Positions 53,665-63,252 of a DNA stretch of 64,000 bases are shown one piece after another. Under the pieces are notes generated by a model, which searched no databases, was not told the DNA's origin, and worked only from the letters and a program-made list of their open reading frames with translations. The translations under genes were made by a program, and so were the position numbers. Numbering within the stretch: the first letter of the stretch is position 1; every line of letters starts with the position of its first letter. Location of the stretch: NCBI GenBank assembly GCA_020161535.1, contig JAIUNW010000004.1:228166-292165 (forward strand), given 5' to 3'. The stretch comes from Bacteroidota bacterium. Lineage in GTDB: Bacteria > Bacteroidota > Bacteroidia > Chitinophagales > Chitinophagaceae.

Positions 53665-54930
53665 CTAGCCGTTTAAAGGGAGCTCAATCGTAAAATCGGT
53701 GCCAATACCGGGTACACTGTTCACAGTAATGGTTCCATGGTGCAAGTCTATAATTTTTTTGGTAAAATAGAGACCTAAACCCAACCCTTTTGTGTTGTGG
53801 AGATTGCCTTTTTGCGCGCGGTAAAATTTGCGAAAAATTTTCTTCAGGTCCTGCTGTTCGATGCCCATACCATTGTCGCGGATACTGATCTGGTAAAAGC
53901 GATCGTGCAGGCTGGTAACGATCTGCACTTTGGGTTGTGCCGCATACTTGATGGCATTGTTGACGATATTAAACAAAGCCAGGTACAGGTTGTCGGGATC
54001 GGCCATGATGGCGATATCGCCTTCTTCGAGCGTTACTGCAAAGACCCCTTTTTTCTCCAGCAGCAGGGGCTCCAGTTGTTGTGTGACCTGTCGAATCAGT
54101 TCATTGGGTATCAATTCCTGTTTTTGCAACGAAAAACTATAATTGTCTGATACCACGGTTTTGATCAGGTTCTGGATATGGGTTTTCAGGTAGTCGGTCT
54201 GCCGACGGATGGTAGTGGCGTATTTCGCAATTTTTTCCGGATGGGTTACCACTGAAGTTTTGCCCAGCGCTTCGGTCGATAAATCAATCACGGTTAGCGG
54301 CGTACTGAATTCATGCGTCACATTGTTGATAAAATCCTTCTGCACTTCGTTGAGAAATTTTTGCCGAAATAAATAATAGATCGACAGGGCCAGGCCGATG
54401 AGCAGGAACAACAGAAAAGCGCTCGTGTAAATCCAGGCATTCATTTGGGTAATGATGTACTGGTTGCGGCGGGGAAAATAGAGGTGCACAAAAGAGAAGT
54501 CGCGCACCGGCAGCGGATCGTCTTTCGATACCGAAGATCCCGTTGTTGTTGCGGCGTTGATATCGCCTTCATAGGCCAGCGCCCGCTTCGATGCATCATA
54601 CACCATCACTTTGCAATCGGTAAGTACATTGAAATCGTTGAACTCCGATTGCAGGTAATGCAGCAAACTGTCTTTGGGTGGTATGGTATCGATGCGAAAT
54701 AAAAAACTATTGGGGCCGGTATGTTGGATATGGCTGGCGTGGTGGCTGAGGGAATAAGGTACGAGGTCAAGGTCTTCGTATAAGCCCCTGATGCTTTTTA
54801 CCACTGATGTATTAAACTCGTTTTTTTCATAGGCATAGTTGCGTTGCATCCAATGCACCTGGATGCCCACAATGGCCGCTACCGTGATGGCAAGCAATAC
54901 AATCAATAAACGTGTAGTGGATGATCGCAT
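53665..54930 (-). CDS. Membrane sensor histidine kinase
   Basis: A 421-residue kinase. Two transmembrane helices (about 7-26 and 170-188) flank a 140-residue periplasmic sensor without recognisable family. No HAMP domain is seen. The H-box is NVTHEFSTPLTVI (phosphorylated His206), followed by the N-box (NIVNNAIKYA, about 316), G1 (IRDNGMGIEQQDL) and G2 (GLGLGLYFTKKI). The periplasmic part contains HHASHIQH, a histidine cluster (about 63-70) that could bind a metal ion. It is the first gene of the kinase-regulator-czcCBA series. Confidence 0.92.
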   Translation of the reverse strand: MRSSTTRLLIVLLAITVAAIVGIQVHWMQRNYAYEKNEFNTSVVKSIRGLYEDLDLVPYSLSHHASHIQHTGPNSFLFRIDTIPPKDSLLHYLQSEFNDFNVLTDCKVMVYDASKRALAYEGDINAATTTGSSVSKDDPLPVRDFSFVHLYFPRRNQYIITQMNAWIYTSAFLLFLLIGLALSIYYLFRQKFLNEVQKDFINNVTHEFSTPLTVIDLSTEALGKTSVVTHPEKIAKYATTIRRQTDYLKTHIQNLIKTVVSDNYSFSLQKQELIPNELIRQVTQQLEPLLLEKKGVFAVTLEEGDIAIMADPDNLYLALFNIVNNAIKYAAQPKVQIVTSLHDRFYQISIRDNGMGIEQQDLKKIFRKFYRAQKGNLHNTKGLGLGLYFTKKIIDLHHGTITVNSVPGIGTDFTIELPLNG

Positions 54931-54962
54931 GGTGAAATGATGTCGTAAAATTGACGCTTCAG

Positions 54963-54982
54963 TTGGTTAATCGGTGGTTAAG
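54963..54982. promoter_or_regulatory. GGTTAA direct repeat upstream of the kinase gene
   Basis: TTGGTTAA-N5-GGTTAA (GGTTAA at 54965 and 54976, 11 bp apart), 34-52 bp before the kinase start. It matches the pair in front of czcC in sequence, spacing and orientation. Confidence 0.5.
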
Positions 54983-55116
54983 GAATTTCATTTGCTTTTA
55001 CATTCAAAAAAGGCATTTGATATTTGGGTTCTCATAACAAGGTTTAGGTACAAAGTATAGACAAAGAAGGTTTGGTTATTTTGCATGAAACGGCAGACAG
55101 GGGTCTGCCTTTCTTG

Positions 55117-56016
55117 CTATTGGGTTAAAAGTCTTTTTGTTGAAGCCTGCATTACCGACGCCATTTTACGGCTTTCCGAAAAATGTGTTCTGAATTGCCG
55201 GGGCGACATCGCCTTTAGTTTCATAAACTGTTTGTTGAAATTGGCCAGGGTATTGTACCCGCTCTCGTATGCAATATCGGTAATGGGTTTGCCGGTATCG
55301 ATCAGTTGCTGACAGGCTTTGCCGATACGTACTTCATTTAAGAATTCGATATAGGTTTTCTTGGTCGATTTCCTAAAATATTGACAGAAGGCCGGTACAC
55401 TTAGTCCGGTATATTCAGCAATGGCCGGCAAAGAAATACTATCGGCATAATGGTCGATCGTGTACTGAAAAATGCGATCGATTCTTTCCTGTTGCTTGCC
55501 CGGGGTTTCGGCCATTTTTTTGGTGGACAATTGTTGCGGGTGCTGATCCCCCGCCATGGTATGCAAACATTGCAGCAACAAAATGATTCGCGTTATGCCT
55601 GTGGCATTTTCAATGGATTGCAACTGCGGGGCCAGTCGTTCGCTGCAGGCTGGCGACATTTTTAAGCCCCGTCGACTGGCATCGATCAGGTTTCGCAAGC
55701 TGCGCACTTCGGGCAGTTGCAAGAAATGTTCGCCCCAGCAATCGGGCAAAAATTGTAGCACCAGGGCAGCGGTCTGTTGTTGCGGGTCGGATTTCTGGAA
55801 GGTGTGCGGCAAATTGGCACCCAGCAGGTAGCTATCGCCCGCACTGAAATTGCCTACATGGTTACCGACAAAAGCATTGCCTTCGCCTTCCAGGAAAAAA
55901 ATAATTTCTATTTCCGGGTGCTGGTGCCAGGGCACTTCAAAATGCGGCGTACGAAAAGTGCGGGCCACAAAACTCTGGTTTTCGTCGGCAATGAGTTTTT
56001 CAATGAAGGGCTTCAT
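55117..56016 (-). CDS. AraC-family regulator, probable xylose regulator
   Basis: A 299-residue protein. An N-terminal cupin-like domain is clear: VPWHQHPEIEIIFFLEGEGNAFVGNHVGNFSAGDSYLLG (about 28-66). The C-terminal DNA-binding part has SLPAIAEYTGLSVPAFCQYFRK (about 196-217) and PITDIAYESGYNTLANFNKQFMKLKAMSPRQFR (about 247-279). It diverges from xylBA with 129 bp between starts, and a perfect 14-bp palindrome lies just before its own ATG. A role in xylose control is inferred from this position. Confidence 0.88.
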   Translation of the reverse strand: MKPFIEKLIADENQSFVARTFRTPHFEVPWHQHPEIEIIFFLEGEGNAFVGNHVGNFSAGDSYLLGANLPHTFQKSDPQQQTAALVLQFLPDCWGEHFLQLPEVRSLRNLIDASRRGLKMSPACSERLAPQLQSIENATGITRIILLLQCLHTMAGDQHPQQLSTKKMAETPGKQQERIDRIFQYTIDHYADSISLPAIAEYTGLSVPAFCQYFRKSTKKTYIEFLNEVRIGKACQQLIDTGKPITDIAYESGYNTLANFNKQFMKLKAMSPRQFRTHFSESRKMASVMQASTKRLLTQ

Positions 56017-56031
56017 ACTATAACTATATTA

Positions 56032-56045
56032 AGCAAAATTTTGCT
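56032..56045. promoter_or_regulatory. 14-bp palindrome AGCAAAATTTTGCT in the regulator-xylBA gap
   Basis: A perfect inverted repeat 15-29 bp upstream of the AraC-type gene start and about 100 bp before xylB. It is likely to cover the regulator's own promoter, so it is a candidate operator for autoregulation or divergent control. Confidence 0.45.
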
Positions 56046-56145
56046 AATTGGCGGTTGTGGGCAATAAAATTGTTTCAGAAAACAAGAATAAAATGGAGCC
56101 CCCAAACAGCCGCGACCTGTAACTTCACCCTCTCAACCCTGCCAT

Positions 56146-57633
56146 ATGCTTTTGTTAGGAATAGATATTGGCACTTCGTCGGTCAAGGTATCGGTGGTGG
56201 ATGGCGAAACGCAACAGCCAGTCGCCAGTGCCAGTTATCCCGACACCGAAGCGCCGATTATGCGCTTGCAACCCGGATGGGCCGAACAGGAGCCGACCGA
56301 TTGGTGGGACCGGTTTGTAATGGCCTACCAGCAAATAATAAGTACAAAAAGTTTTGATCCTTCGGCGATTGGTGCCATCGGTATCGCCTACCAAATGCAT
56401 GGCCTCGTGTTGATTGACAAAGCAGGCGCGGTATTGCGGCCCTCCATCATTTGGTGTGATAGTCGCGCGATTGCCTATGGCGATCAGGCGAACCAGGCAT
56501 TGGGACCCGATTATTGTTTGTCGCATTACCTGAATGCGCCGGGCAATTTCACCGCCGCGAAACTGGCCTGGGTAAAAGAAAACGAACCGCATATTTATGC
56601 GCAGGCAGATAAGCTGCTCTTGCCGGGTGATTATATTGCTTTTCGCATGACCGGCACCGTTACCAGCAGTGCTGCGGCTCTTTCCGAAGGGGTGTTATGG
56701 GATTTCAGCAGTTCTTCGCCGGCGGAAAAATTAATGAACTATTTCGGGTTTGATTCGGCTTTGCTGCCAACCGTACAACCCGTGTTCTCCACCCACGGAA
56801 GCCTCAGCGCAAACGTAGCGGCACTGCTGCAATGCAAAGCGGGTATACCTGTCAGTTATAAAGCGGGCGATCAACCCAACAATGCATTGTCGCTCGGGGT
56901 TATGGAACCAGGCGAAATTGCGGCCACGGCCGGCACCTCCGGCGTCATCTATGCCGTGAGCGATGGCCTGGGCTTTGACCCATTGTCGCGCGTGAATAGT
57001 TTTGCCCACGTAAACCATGCAGCGGCTGATCCGCGCATCGGCATACTGCTTTGTATCAATGGCACCGGTATCTTATACAGTTGGGCGAAGCGCCAGTGGG
57101 CTACTACGCTTTCTTACCATGAACTAAATGCGTTGGCGGCACAGTCGCCCGCCGGCAGCCGGGGGTTATCGGTATTGCCCTTTGGCAATGGCGCAGAACG
57201 CATGTTGGCGAACAAACAAACCGGTGTGGTGTTTGCCGGCATCGACCTCAACCAGCACAACCAGGCTGATCTGTTCAGGGCTTTGCAGGAAGGCATTGCT
57301 TTTTCTTTCCGATATGGGCTCGATATCATGCGCAGCAATGGGTTGGCGCCCACTATCATCAAAGCCGGCAATAGCAATCTATTTCAGAGCGATGTGTTTC
57401 TGCAATCATTTGTGGGCGCTACCGGCGTACCGGTATCGTTGTACCAAACCGATGGCAGTGTGGGTGCGGCCCTGGGCGCGGGCATCGGCGCAGGCTATTA
57501 TGCAAACCCACAGCAGGCCTTCCAACAACAGTCGGCCATTTGTACCTACACCCCCGATGAAGCGCCGGTGCTCGACGAAGCTTACCAGCGCTGGCTGGAT
57601 CTCTTACACAAAAACTTACCCAATTACGTTTAA
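56146..57633 (+). CDS. xylB: Xylulokinase
   Basis: A 495-residue FGGY-family sugar kinase that phosphorylates D-xylulose at O5. The first ATP/phosphate motif is [15 protein letters not shown] (about 2-16), MHGLVLID (about 84-91) is the xylulokinase substrate segment, the catalytic Asp is in [14 protein letters not shown] (about 242), and [11 protein letters not shown] (about 262) contacts [21 protein letters not shown] is the C-terminal FGGY signature region. It precedes xylA by 11 bp. Confidence 0.94.
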   Translation: MLLLGIDIGTSSVKVSVVDGETQQPVASASYPDTEAPIMRLQPGWAEQEPTDWWDRFVMAYQQIISTKSFDPSAIGAIGIAYQMHGLVLIDKAGAVLRPSIIWCDSRAIAYGDQANQALGPDYCLSHYLNAPGNFTAAKLAWVKENEPHIYAQADKLLLPGDYIAFRMTGTVTSSAAALSEGVLWDFSSSSPAEKLMNYFGFDSALLPTVQPVFSTHGSLSANVAALLQCKAGIPVSYKAGDQPNNALSLGVMEPGEIAATAGTSGVIYAVSDGLGFDPLSRVNSFAHVNHAAADPRIGILLCINGTGILYSWAKRQWATTLSYHELNALAAQSPAGSRGLSVLPFGNGAERMLANKQTGVVFAGIDLNQHNQADLFRALQEGIAFSFRYGLDIMRSNGLAPTIIKAGNSNLFQSDVFLQSFVGATGVPVSLYQTDGSVGAALGAGIGAGYYANPQQAFQQQSAICTYTPDEAPVLDEAYQRWLDLLHKNLPNYV

Positions 57634-57644
57634 ACATAACCGTT

Positions 57645-58961
57645 ATGTCGACCAAATCAATCTTTGCTGGAATAGGGAATATTCAATATGAAGGCCCCGA
57701 ATCAGACAATCCGCTGGCCTATCGATGGTACGATGCGAACAGAATGGTTGCGGGCAAAACGATGAAAGACCAACTGCGATTTGCGGTGGCTTACTGGCAT
57801 TCGTTCTGCGGCAGTGGTGCAGACCCCTTTGGGGAGGCCACCCATCTTTTTCCCTGGCTGGACACGAAAGACGCGGTGAGCAGTGCCAAAGAAAAAATGG
57901 ATATGGCATTCGACTTCATGACCAAACTTGGTCTGCCGTATTACTGTTTTCATGATGTAGACCTGGTCGACTACGGCGCAGATGTGGTGGAGAATGAGCG
58001 TCGCCTGCAGGCCATTACCGCGCATGCCAAACAGCAGCAGCAAGCCACGGGCATCAAACTGTTATGGGCAACCGCCAATCTTTTTTCGGCCCGCAAATAC
58101 ATGAATGGGGCGGCTACCAATCCTGATTTCGCCGTACTTACGCAGGGTGCCGCACAAGTGAAAGCCGCACTCGATGCAGCCATCGCCCTTGGTGCAGAAA
58201 ACTATGTGTTTTGGGGTGGACGGGAAGGGTATATGAGCCTGCTCAATACCGATATGAAACGTGAACAGGAACACCTTGCGCGGTTCTTACAGGTGTCGCG
58301 CGATTATGCCCGCCAGCATGGTTTCAAGGGCAAGTTTTTTATCGAGCCCAAGCCTTGCGAGCCCACCAAACACCAATATGATTATGATTGCGCAACGGTG
58401 ATTGGTTTCTTGCGCCAGCACAACCTGCTCGATGATTTTTCCCTGAACATAGAAGTGAATCACGCTACGCTTGCGGGGCATACGTTCACGCACGAACTGC
58501 AAGTGGCAGCCGATGCCGGCTTGTTGGGTTCGATTGATGCCAACCGCGGCGACTACCAGAATGGTTGGGATACCGATCAGTTTCCCACCAATCTCAACGA
58601 ACTGACCGAGGCCATGCTGATCATACTCGAAGCCGGTGGCTTCAAAGGCGGCGGCATTAATTTCGACGCGAAAGTGCGTCGCAATTCAACAGATTGGGAA
58701 GATCTTTTCCACGCACACATCGGAGGTGTTGATGCGTTTGCGCGTGCGCTGCTGATTGCCGACAATGTGTTGTCGAAATCGGATTACAAAAAACTGCGCA
58801 AAGACCGCTATGCTTCTTTCGATAGCGGCAAAGGAAAAGAATTTGAGGAAGGCAAATTAAACCTGGAAGACCTGCGCAATTTGGCAGCAGCGAGCGGTGA
58901 GCCCGCCGTCATTAGTGGCCGGCAGGAATATTTGGAGAACCTGATCAACCGGTATATCTAA
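57645..58961 (+). CDS. xylA: Xylose isomerase
   Basis: A 438-residue class II (long-type) enzyme that turns D-xylose into D-xylulose. The catalytic histidine is in [10 protein letters not shown] (about 103), metal ligands are in [16 protein letters not shown] (about 231-246), [18 protein letters not shown] (about 268-285) and [19 protein letters not shown] (about 297-315), and WGGREGY lies near 190. The N-terminal extension [24 protein letters not shown] identifies the longer class. No transporter gene follows. Confidence 0.96.
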   Translation: MSTKSIFAGIGNIQYEGPESDNPLAYRWYDANRMVAGKTMKDQLRFAVAYWHSFCGSGADPFGEATHLFPWLDTKDAVSSAKEKMDMAFDFMTKLGLPYYCFHDVDLVDYGADVVENERRLQAITAHAKQQQQATGIKLLWATANLFSARKYMNGAATNPDFAVLTQGAAQVKAALDAAIALGAENYVFWGGREGYMSLLNTDMKREQEHLARFLQVSRDYARQHGFKGKFFIEPKPCEPTKHQYDYDCATVIGFLRQHNLLDDFSLNIEVNHATLAGHTFTHELQVAADAGLLGSIDANRGDYQNGWDTDQFPTNLNELTEAMLIILEAGGFKGGGINFDAKVRRNSTDWEDLFHAHIGGVDAFARALLIADNVLSKSDYKKLRKDRYASFDSGKGKEFEEGKLNLEDLRNLAAASGEPAVISGRQEYLENLINRYI

Positions 58962-58970
58962 TAGAAACGA

Positions 58971-59438
58971 TTACCAGTTGCCCATATGCTCTTTGACTAC
59001 CCTTTCGGTAGATTCATCGTTGATGGGATGTGTTTTCCAGTCGGGGTCGTATTTTACAAACCAGCTCAACCAGATGCTCCGTGATAGGCGCATGAATACC
59101 GGTTGCAGGGCGATGAGTAGGATTGCATTGGCGACAAGCCAATACCAAATGCGGTAATCCCCTTCTTTGGTAGACATGCCGATTAGTACGATCCAGGCAA
59201 CGAAAGTAGCGACCGACAATGCGATGGTGAGGGCATAGCTTACATAGGCGGTTCCATAATAGAAACCAGGTTCGAGTTCCGTTGGCTGCGCACACACGGA
59301 ACAGGTTTCGTTCATTTTGAGAATTTCGCCGAATGCATATGGGCTAGGATTTTTGAACAGCTTTCCTTCGCGGCAACGCGGACAATAACAGCCAAGGGCC
59401 GCTGCCAGGTAAGAACGGGTCGCTTTTTCTTCAGCCAT
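58971..59438 (-). CDS. DUF983 family membrane protein
   Basis: A 155-residue protein. The N-terminus carries two CxxC pairs, CPRC (about 18-21, preceded by another Cys) and CSVC (about 46-49), which look like a zinc ribbon; two hydrophobic segments follow (about 65-88 and 103-120). This layout defines DUF983, whose function is unknown. The start at MAEEKATRS is chosen because longer starts would overlap the murF 3' end. It lies 49 bp after murF on the same strand and converges with xylA. Confidence 0.88.
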   Translation of the reverse strand: MAEEKATRSYLAAALGCYCPRCREGKLFKNPSPYAFGEILKMNETCSVCAQPTELEPGFYYGTAYVSYALTIALSVATFVAWIVLIGMSTKEGDYRIWYWLVANAILLIALQPVFMRLSRSIWLSWFVKYDPDWKTHPINDESTERVVKEHMGNW

Positions 59439-59487
59439 GGTACCAATTTTTGCAAAGGTACAGATAATCCTTTGTGCCGTTGTAATC

Positions 59488-60786
59488 TTAGTCACCCAAT
59501 ACTTTCTCCATTTTCATGCTACGCGAGCCCTTGATGAGTACATGGGTGTTGCGCAGGTTTTGCGCTTTGAACCAGTCGCGCGCTTCTTCGCTGTTGTTCA
59601 ACTGGGTATACTGGTGAGAAATTTTCCCGAAATCGCCACCCACCAACACCACTTTTGTCCACGGATGCGCATCGATCAAGGCCAGAATATCCCGGTGTTC
59701 CTCCAGGCTTTCGGGGCCCAATTCGGCCATGGCGCCCAATACCAGCACTTTGTTATCAGCAGGCAGTATGGCGAAATTTTCGATGGCTGCCCGCATGCTG
59801 CTGGGGTTGGCATTGTATGCGTCGAGAATAAAATGGTTGGAGTTTAGCTCGAGCAATTGCGAGCGGTTGTTCTCGGGTTTGTATTGTTCGATGGCGTTGA
59901 CGATGCGGCGGTCTTCGACCGAAAAATATTTCCCAACGGCAATGGCGGCCAGCAAATTCGGCAGGTTGTAGGCGCCTACCAGTCGGCTGCTGATGCTGGT
60001 TGTTTTTAAACCTTTTACAATCCCAATTTCCAGGAAGGGTTCACTCTTGCGCACTTCGCCACAAACGGCCAGTTCTTTTTCGGCCGATTTGCCCACGGTA
60101 CCGTAAGCAATCACTTCGCTGAGCCCATCGCCCATGGCTTTCAACCAGGGGTCATCGTATAAAAGAAATCCTACGCCCTTTACTGAGCGCAGGTAGGCAA
60201 AGAGTTCGCCTTTGCCTTTTCGCACGCCGGCTACACCGCCGAAACCTTCAAGGTGTGCTTTTCCCAGGTTGGTGATCAAACCATGTGTGGGTTCGGTGTA
60301 TTGGCAATAGGATTCTATTTCGTGTTGGTGGTTGGCACCCATTTCAATGACGGCCATTTGGGCATCGTCGCCGATTTTGAGCAAGGTGAGGGGAATGCCA
60401 ATATGGTTGTTCAGGTTGCCTTCGGTGGTATAGGTTCGGTAGGTACTGGACAGTACGGCATGCAGCAGTTCTTTGGTGGTGGTTTTTCCATTGCTACCGG
60501 TGATGGCGATGACCGGGATATTGAATTGCCGGCGATGGTGAAGGGCGAGCGCTTGCAGGGTGCTTAGTACATCGTCGACGATGATGGTTTTTTCACCCTG
60601 CGCAAAACTCGGGTTGTCGATGATGGCATAGGCGGCGCCTGCTTTAAGTGCATCGGCTGCAAAGGCATTGCCATTGAAATGTTCGCCCTTGAGGGCAAAA
60701 TACAAGTCGCCGGTTTTGAGTTTCCGCGTATCGGTTTGGATGGAGCGAAATTTTTTGAATAGCTCGTACAACTGTGGAATGGTCAT
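59488..60786 (-). CDS. murF: UDP-N-acetylmuramoyl-tripeptide--D-alanyl-D-alanine ligase
   Basis: A 432-residue Mur ligase that adds D-Ala-D-Ala to the peptidoglycan precursor. The ATP loop is ITGSNGKTTTKEL (about 94-106), IEMGANHQHEI (about 147-157) is the MurF metal/ligand segment, and the signature ILDAYNANPSSM (about 307-318) and LGAMAELG (about 333) are complete. It is the canonical MurF, in contrast to the MurF-like half of the racemase fusion at 31.3 kb. A TAATTTCG box (one mismatch) ends 4 nt before the ATG. Confidence 0.95.
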   Translation of the reverse strand: MTIPQLYELFKKFRSIQTDTRKLKTGDLYFALKGEHFNGNAFAADALKAGAAYAIIDNPSFAQGEKTIIVDDVLSTLQALALHHRRQFNIPVIAITGSNGKTTTKELLHAVLSSTYRTYTTEGNLNNHIGIPLTLLKIGDDAQMAVIEMGANHQHEIESYCQYTEPTHGLITNLGKAHLEGFGGVAGVRKGKGELFAYLRSVKGVGFLLYDDPWLKAMGDGLSEVIAYGTVGKSAEKELAVCGEVRKSEPFLEIGIVKGLKTTSISSRLVGAYNLPNLLAAIAVGKYFSVEDRRIVNAIEQYKPENNRSQLLELNSNHFILDAYNANPSSMRAAIENFAILPADNKVLVLGAMAELGPESLEEHRDILALIDAHPWTKVVLVGGDFGKISHQYTQLNNSEEARDWFKAQNLRNTHVLIKGSRSMKMEKVLGD

Positions 60787-60823
60787 GCAACGAAATTAGG
60801 GTATTTCAAGGGTCGGATGGTGG

Positions 60824-61642
60824 CTATACCAGGCGGTCCAACTGCCCTTTCTTTTTGACAATATTTTTGTAATCCCATTGAATTTTCGCCGACTTCTTCA
60901 ACCAGCGAACCAGTTCTTTTGTATTGACTTCGCTTTTATTGGTGTATCGTTTTTCTGCCGCTTTGAACTTTCCTTCTTTTTCCAGGCCGGGTTCGTCAAA
61001 ACTTTGTCCGCTCCAAAACAGGAGCCGCACGCCATCCTTCAATTTGCTATAGCCAACAATGGGATTGCCATCGAGAAACCAAACCGGGTGTGCGTGCCAG
61101 ATTTTGTTTTCGGCTGTCGGCAATTGGCCGCTGATGGTAGTGGCGAGCAGCTCGCCAATGTCTTTGTCGGCTTTTGACAACGCCTTGTTATAGGCAATAA
61201 TATCGGGTGATAGCCTTGCTGTTTCTTTTTTGTTGGTTGTCGGCTTTTTGTTGGTTGTCGCGGTTTTTTTTATGACAGGTGCAACCAGGCTATCTTCTTC
61301 CATGCGAAAACGAACTATCTTTTTGATCAGCGCCAGCGGCAATGGTTTGTCGAGCGGAAACTGGATAGCGCCTTTCGAAGTTTTGTAGCCAGTCAGTTCT
61401 TTGGCAAAATGCACGATGGGTTTGGGCGTCGGGTAGAAGCCAATGTGGTTTTTGCCGGCAGCATAGTACACCAGGATTTTGTTTTGCTTGAATGCAGGCA
61501 TGCCATAGCTGATGGTTTCAACCGCCTTAGGCGCAGCCTGTAGAATAGCCGATCGAAGCTGACTAAGCAATGAAATTTTGTCAGCATCTTGAGCGGCATG
61601 GTACGCATCTATGTTGTTGAAGACAGAATTACTTTTATTCAT
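60824..61642 (-). CDS. Protein with two DUF1801 domains
   Basis: A 272-residue cytoplasmic protein. Residues 1-118 form one DUF1801 domain (ISYGMPAFKQNKILVYYAAGKNHIGFYPTP is the characteristic part). A linker rich in T, N and K (TNKKPTTNKKE, about 128-139) leads to a second one (about 148-272; IWHAHPVWFLDGNPIVGYSKL, LFWSGQSFDEPGL). The family includes the B. subtilis YdhG protein, sometimes described as an iron chaperone, but its biochemical role is uncertain. Another single-domain DUF1801 gene lies two genes away. Confidence 0.85.
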   Translation of the reverse strand: MNKSNSVFNNIDAYHAAQDADKISLLSQLRSAILQAAPKAVETISYGMPAFKQNKILVYYAAGKNHIGFYPTPKPIVHFAKELTGYKTSKGAIQFPLDKPLPLALIKKIVRFRMEEDSLVAPVIKKTATTNKKPTTNKKETARLSPDIIAYNKALSKADKDIGELLATTISGQLPTAENKIWHAHPVWFLDGNPIVGYSKLKDGVRLLFWSGQSFDEPGLEKEGKFKAAEKRYTNKSEVNTKELVRWLKKSAKIQWDYKNIVKKKGQLDRLV

Positions 61643-61663
61643 TTGGCTGCTTTTGGGTGTGTA

Positions 61664-62491
61664 CTATTTTGGTTTTGAAAGATCGGTATAAATAGACAAA
61701 AGGATATGGTAATCGTCGAGCACCCAATCGCCCGTCATCGCACCCTCATAGTGCCGATTTTTTCCCAGGTAGTCTTTGAATAGGTTGTAGGCAATGCGTG
61801 CATTGCTGCTATCGTAATAGGTTTCCTTCCAGGCATTGGATACAAATTCAAAAGGGACGATTCCAATACCACCATTGTAAATTTTTACCGGCCCCATCGA
61901 CGACTGAAATGATACCACCGACAGGTTGCGCTCTTTGGCTGCGTTCATAATTAAGGCGAGGTGCTTTAGGTAATTCAGCAGGCGTTTGGTGAGTTGCGAT
62001 GTATCTTCTGCGGTTGTTGGTTTTAATCGCCAGTGGTTGTTCTCCGGATAAAACGGATCGTCTTTGAAACTTTTCAACGGCTGAAATTGCTTTAGGTAAG
62101 TATAGGTTTTGTGTTGGTTGGCATTAAAAAGGGTCAGGATTGGTTTTGGGTCGAAACGCCGGCCGATCGAATAGCCCAAGGAGTCGCTATTTTGATGGTT
62201 GTCGATAAGCAGCAGGTTGTCCTTGCTATCCACTTTCCAATGGCCAAAACGGTAAACGGTATCACTATTGATTTCAGTAAAAAGGTGGTCGTCAAAAAGA
62301 TACAGAGCGATGCCTTTTTTCAGGTCAGCCGAAAACCGGCGATCGTTGTCGAATCCTTCCTTTTCGGCGCCAATGGTATCAATCTTGTAGATGAGCCAGG
62401 TGCCGGAAAGGGATTCCTTTTTGTTGACAGTACAGGCCGAGAGAATGAAACCAAAACAGAAAATCACCCAATGCAATTGCGATTTCGACAT
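61664..62491 (-). CDS. Lipoprotein of unknown function with lipocalin-like N-terminus
   Basis: A 275-residue lipoprotein (lipobox FILSAC, Cys about 20). After the anchor, LSGTWLIYKIDTIG begins a lipocalin-like domain (about 27-115, with GHWKVDSKDNLLLID). The C-terminal half (about 135-275) is helical and not recognised. I start at MSKSQLHWVI; 12 further codons are open upstream but lack a better start. It is flanked by two DUF1801 genes on the same strand. Confidence 0.72.
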   Translation of the reverse strand: MSKSQLHWVIFCFGFILSACTVNKKESLSGTWLIYKIDTIGAEKEGFDNDRRFSADLKKGIALYLFDDHLFTEINSDTVYRFGHWKVDSKDNLLLIDNHQNSDSLGYSIGRRFDPKPILTLFNANQHKTYTYLKQFQPLKSFKDDPFYPENNHWRLKPTTAEDTSQLTKRLLNYLKHLALIMNAAKERNLSVVSFQSSMGPVKIYNGGIGIVPFEFVSNAWKETYYDSSNARIAYNLFKDYLGKNRHYEGAMTGDWVLDDYHILLSIYTDLSKPK

Positions 62492-62528
62492 GCTAGTACG
62501 CTTTAAACAATGAAGAATAGTTTGCAAC

Positions 62529-62951
62529 TTATTGCGCCGGGTATAGTTGCTTGATGTAGTTAAGCTGGTTGGCGATCATCTTGACCAGAACGGTTTGGTC
62601 AATGTCGGCCAGGGTTTTAATGTGTACGCAACCCTTGTCTGTTTTGTGTTTGCCAAATTGCGATAACAATTTCTCTCTATCGTTGAAGTTGCCTGAAAAA
62701 TAAAGTGCAATGGACGATGCTCTTGGTGAGAACGCAAAATTGGGGCTATCGCCTTCCCGGCCGCTTTCATATTTGTAATGATGGCTGCCAAAGCCGACAA
62801 TGCTTGGCCCCCACATTTTTGGTTCCAGTTTGGTTTGCTGCTGGATGATTTTGATGAGTGCCTGGCAGTCTTTCCTTTTTGTTTCGTCTGTAAGGGCGCC
62901 GATAAAGTCTGCTACACTTTTCTCGGTTTCTACCGTTTTATTCTTTGCCAT
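62529..62951 (-). CDS. DUF1801 domain protein
   Basis: A 140-residue single-domain protein. MWGPSIVGFGSHHYKYESGREGDSP (about 46-70) and FSPRASSIALYFSGNF (about 73-88) are typical of this family. The function is not established. It follows the decayed lipoprotein gene after 2 bp and precedes the lipocalin-like lipoprotein gene, so these genes were probably one operon. Confidence 0.88.
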   Translation of the reverse strand: MAKNKTVETEKSVADFIGALTDETKRKDCQALIKIIQQQTKLEPKMWGPSIVGFGSHHYKYESGREGDSPNFAFSPRASSIALYFSGNFNDREKLLSQFGKHKTDKGCVHIKTLADIDQTVLVKMIANQLNYIKQLYPAQ

Positions 62952-62953
62952 GG

Positions 62954-63234
62954 TTAATCTTTTTTAAAGACAGAAAGAAACAAGGCCGGCCCTGATTTGG
63001 TGTCAAAGTTGGCTGGATAGCCATCGCCTTTCAAATTGTAAATTATGAACAATTGTTGATCGACCAGCTTGTAAAGGGCCGTAAAATGTTTGCCGGTATT
63101 GACGCTTTGCCGGTTATCTCCAGTTTAATAGGCGTCCAACTGCCATTCAGTAATGATGAACTGGAAGATCCTTTTTTTGTTGTTGAGCAGCTAAAAAGTA
63201 GCGCTGCCAACAGAAGAAACATACTGTGTCGCAT
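62954..63234 (-). pseudogene. Decayed lipoprotein gene (TIGR03067-like), internal deletion and frameshift
   Basis: The first frame reads a lipoprotein start (MRHSMFLLLAALLFSC) and LNGSWTPIKLEITGKASIPANI, then stops at 63043. Just before that point another frame opens and reads HFTALYKLVDQQLFIIYN, LKGDGYPANFDTKSG and LSVFKKD up to a stop at 62954. The two pieces match the start and the end of small secreted lipocalin-like proteins of the TIGR03067 kind (G-x-W at the start, a terminal VFKK). About 40-45 residues of the middle are missing, so both a deletion and a frameshift are needed. The 281-bp remnant lies in line with intact neighbours. Confidence 0.75.
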
Positions 63235-63252
63235 ATGTTGAAGTTTGGGTTC

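Noticed and set aside
63043..63234. Intact 63-residue lipoprotein gene
   Set aside because: The C-terminal part of a known-looking family continues in another frame, so this is a broken gene rather than a short one.
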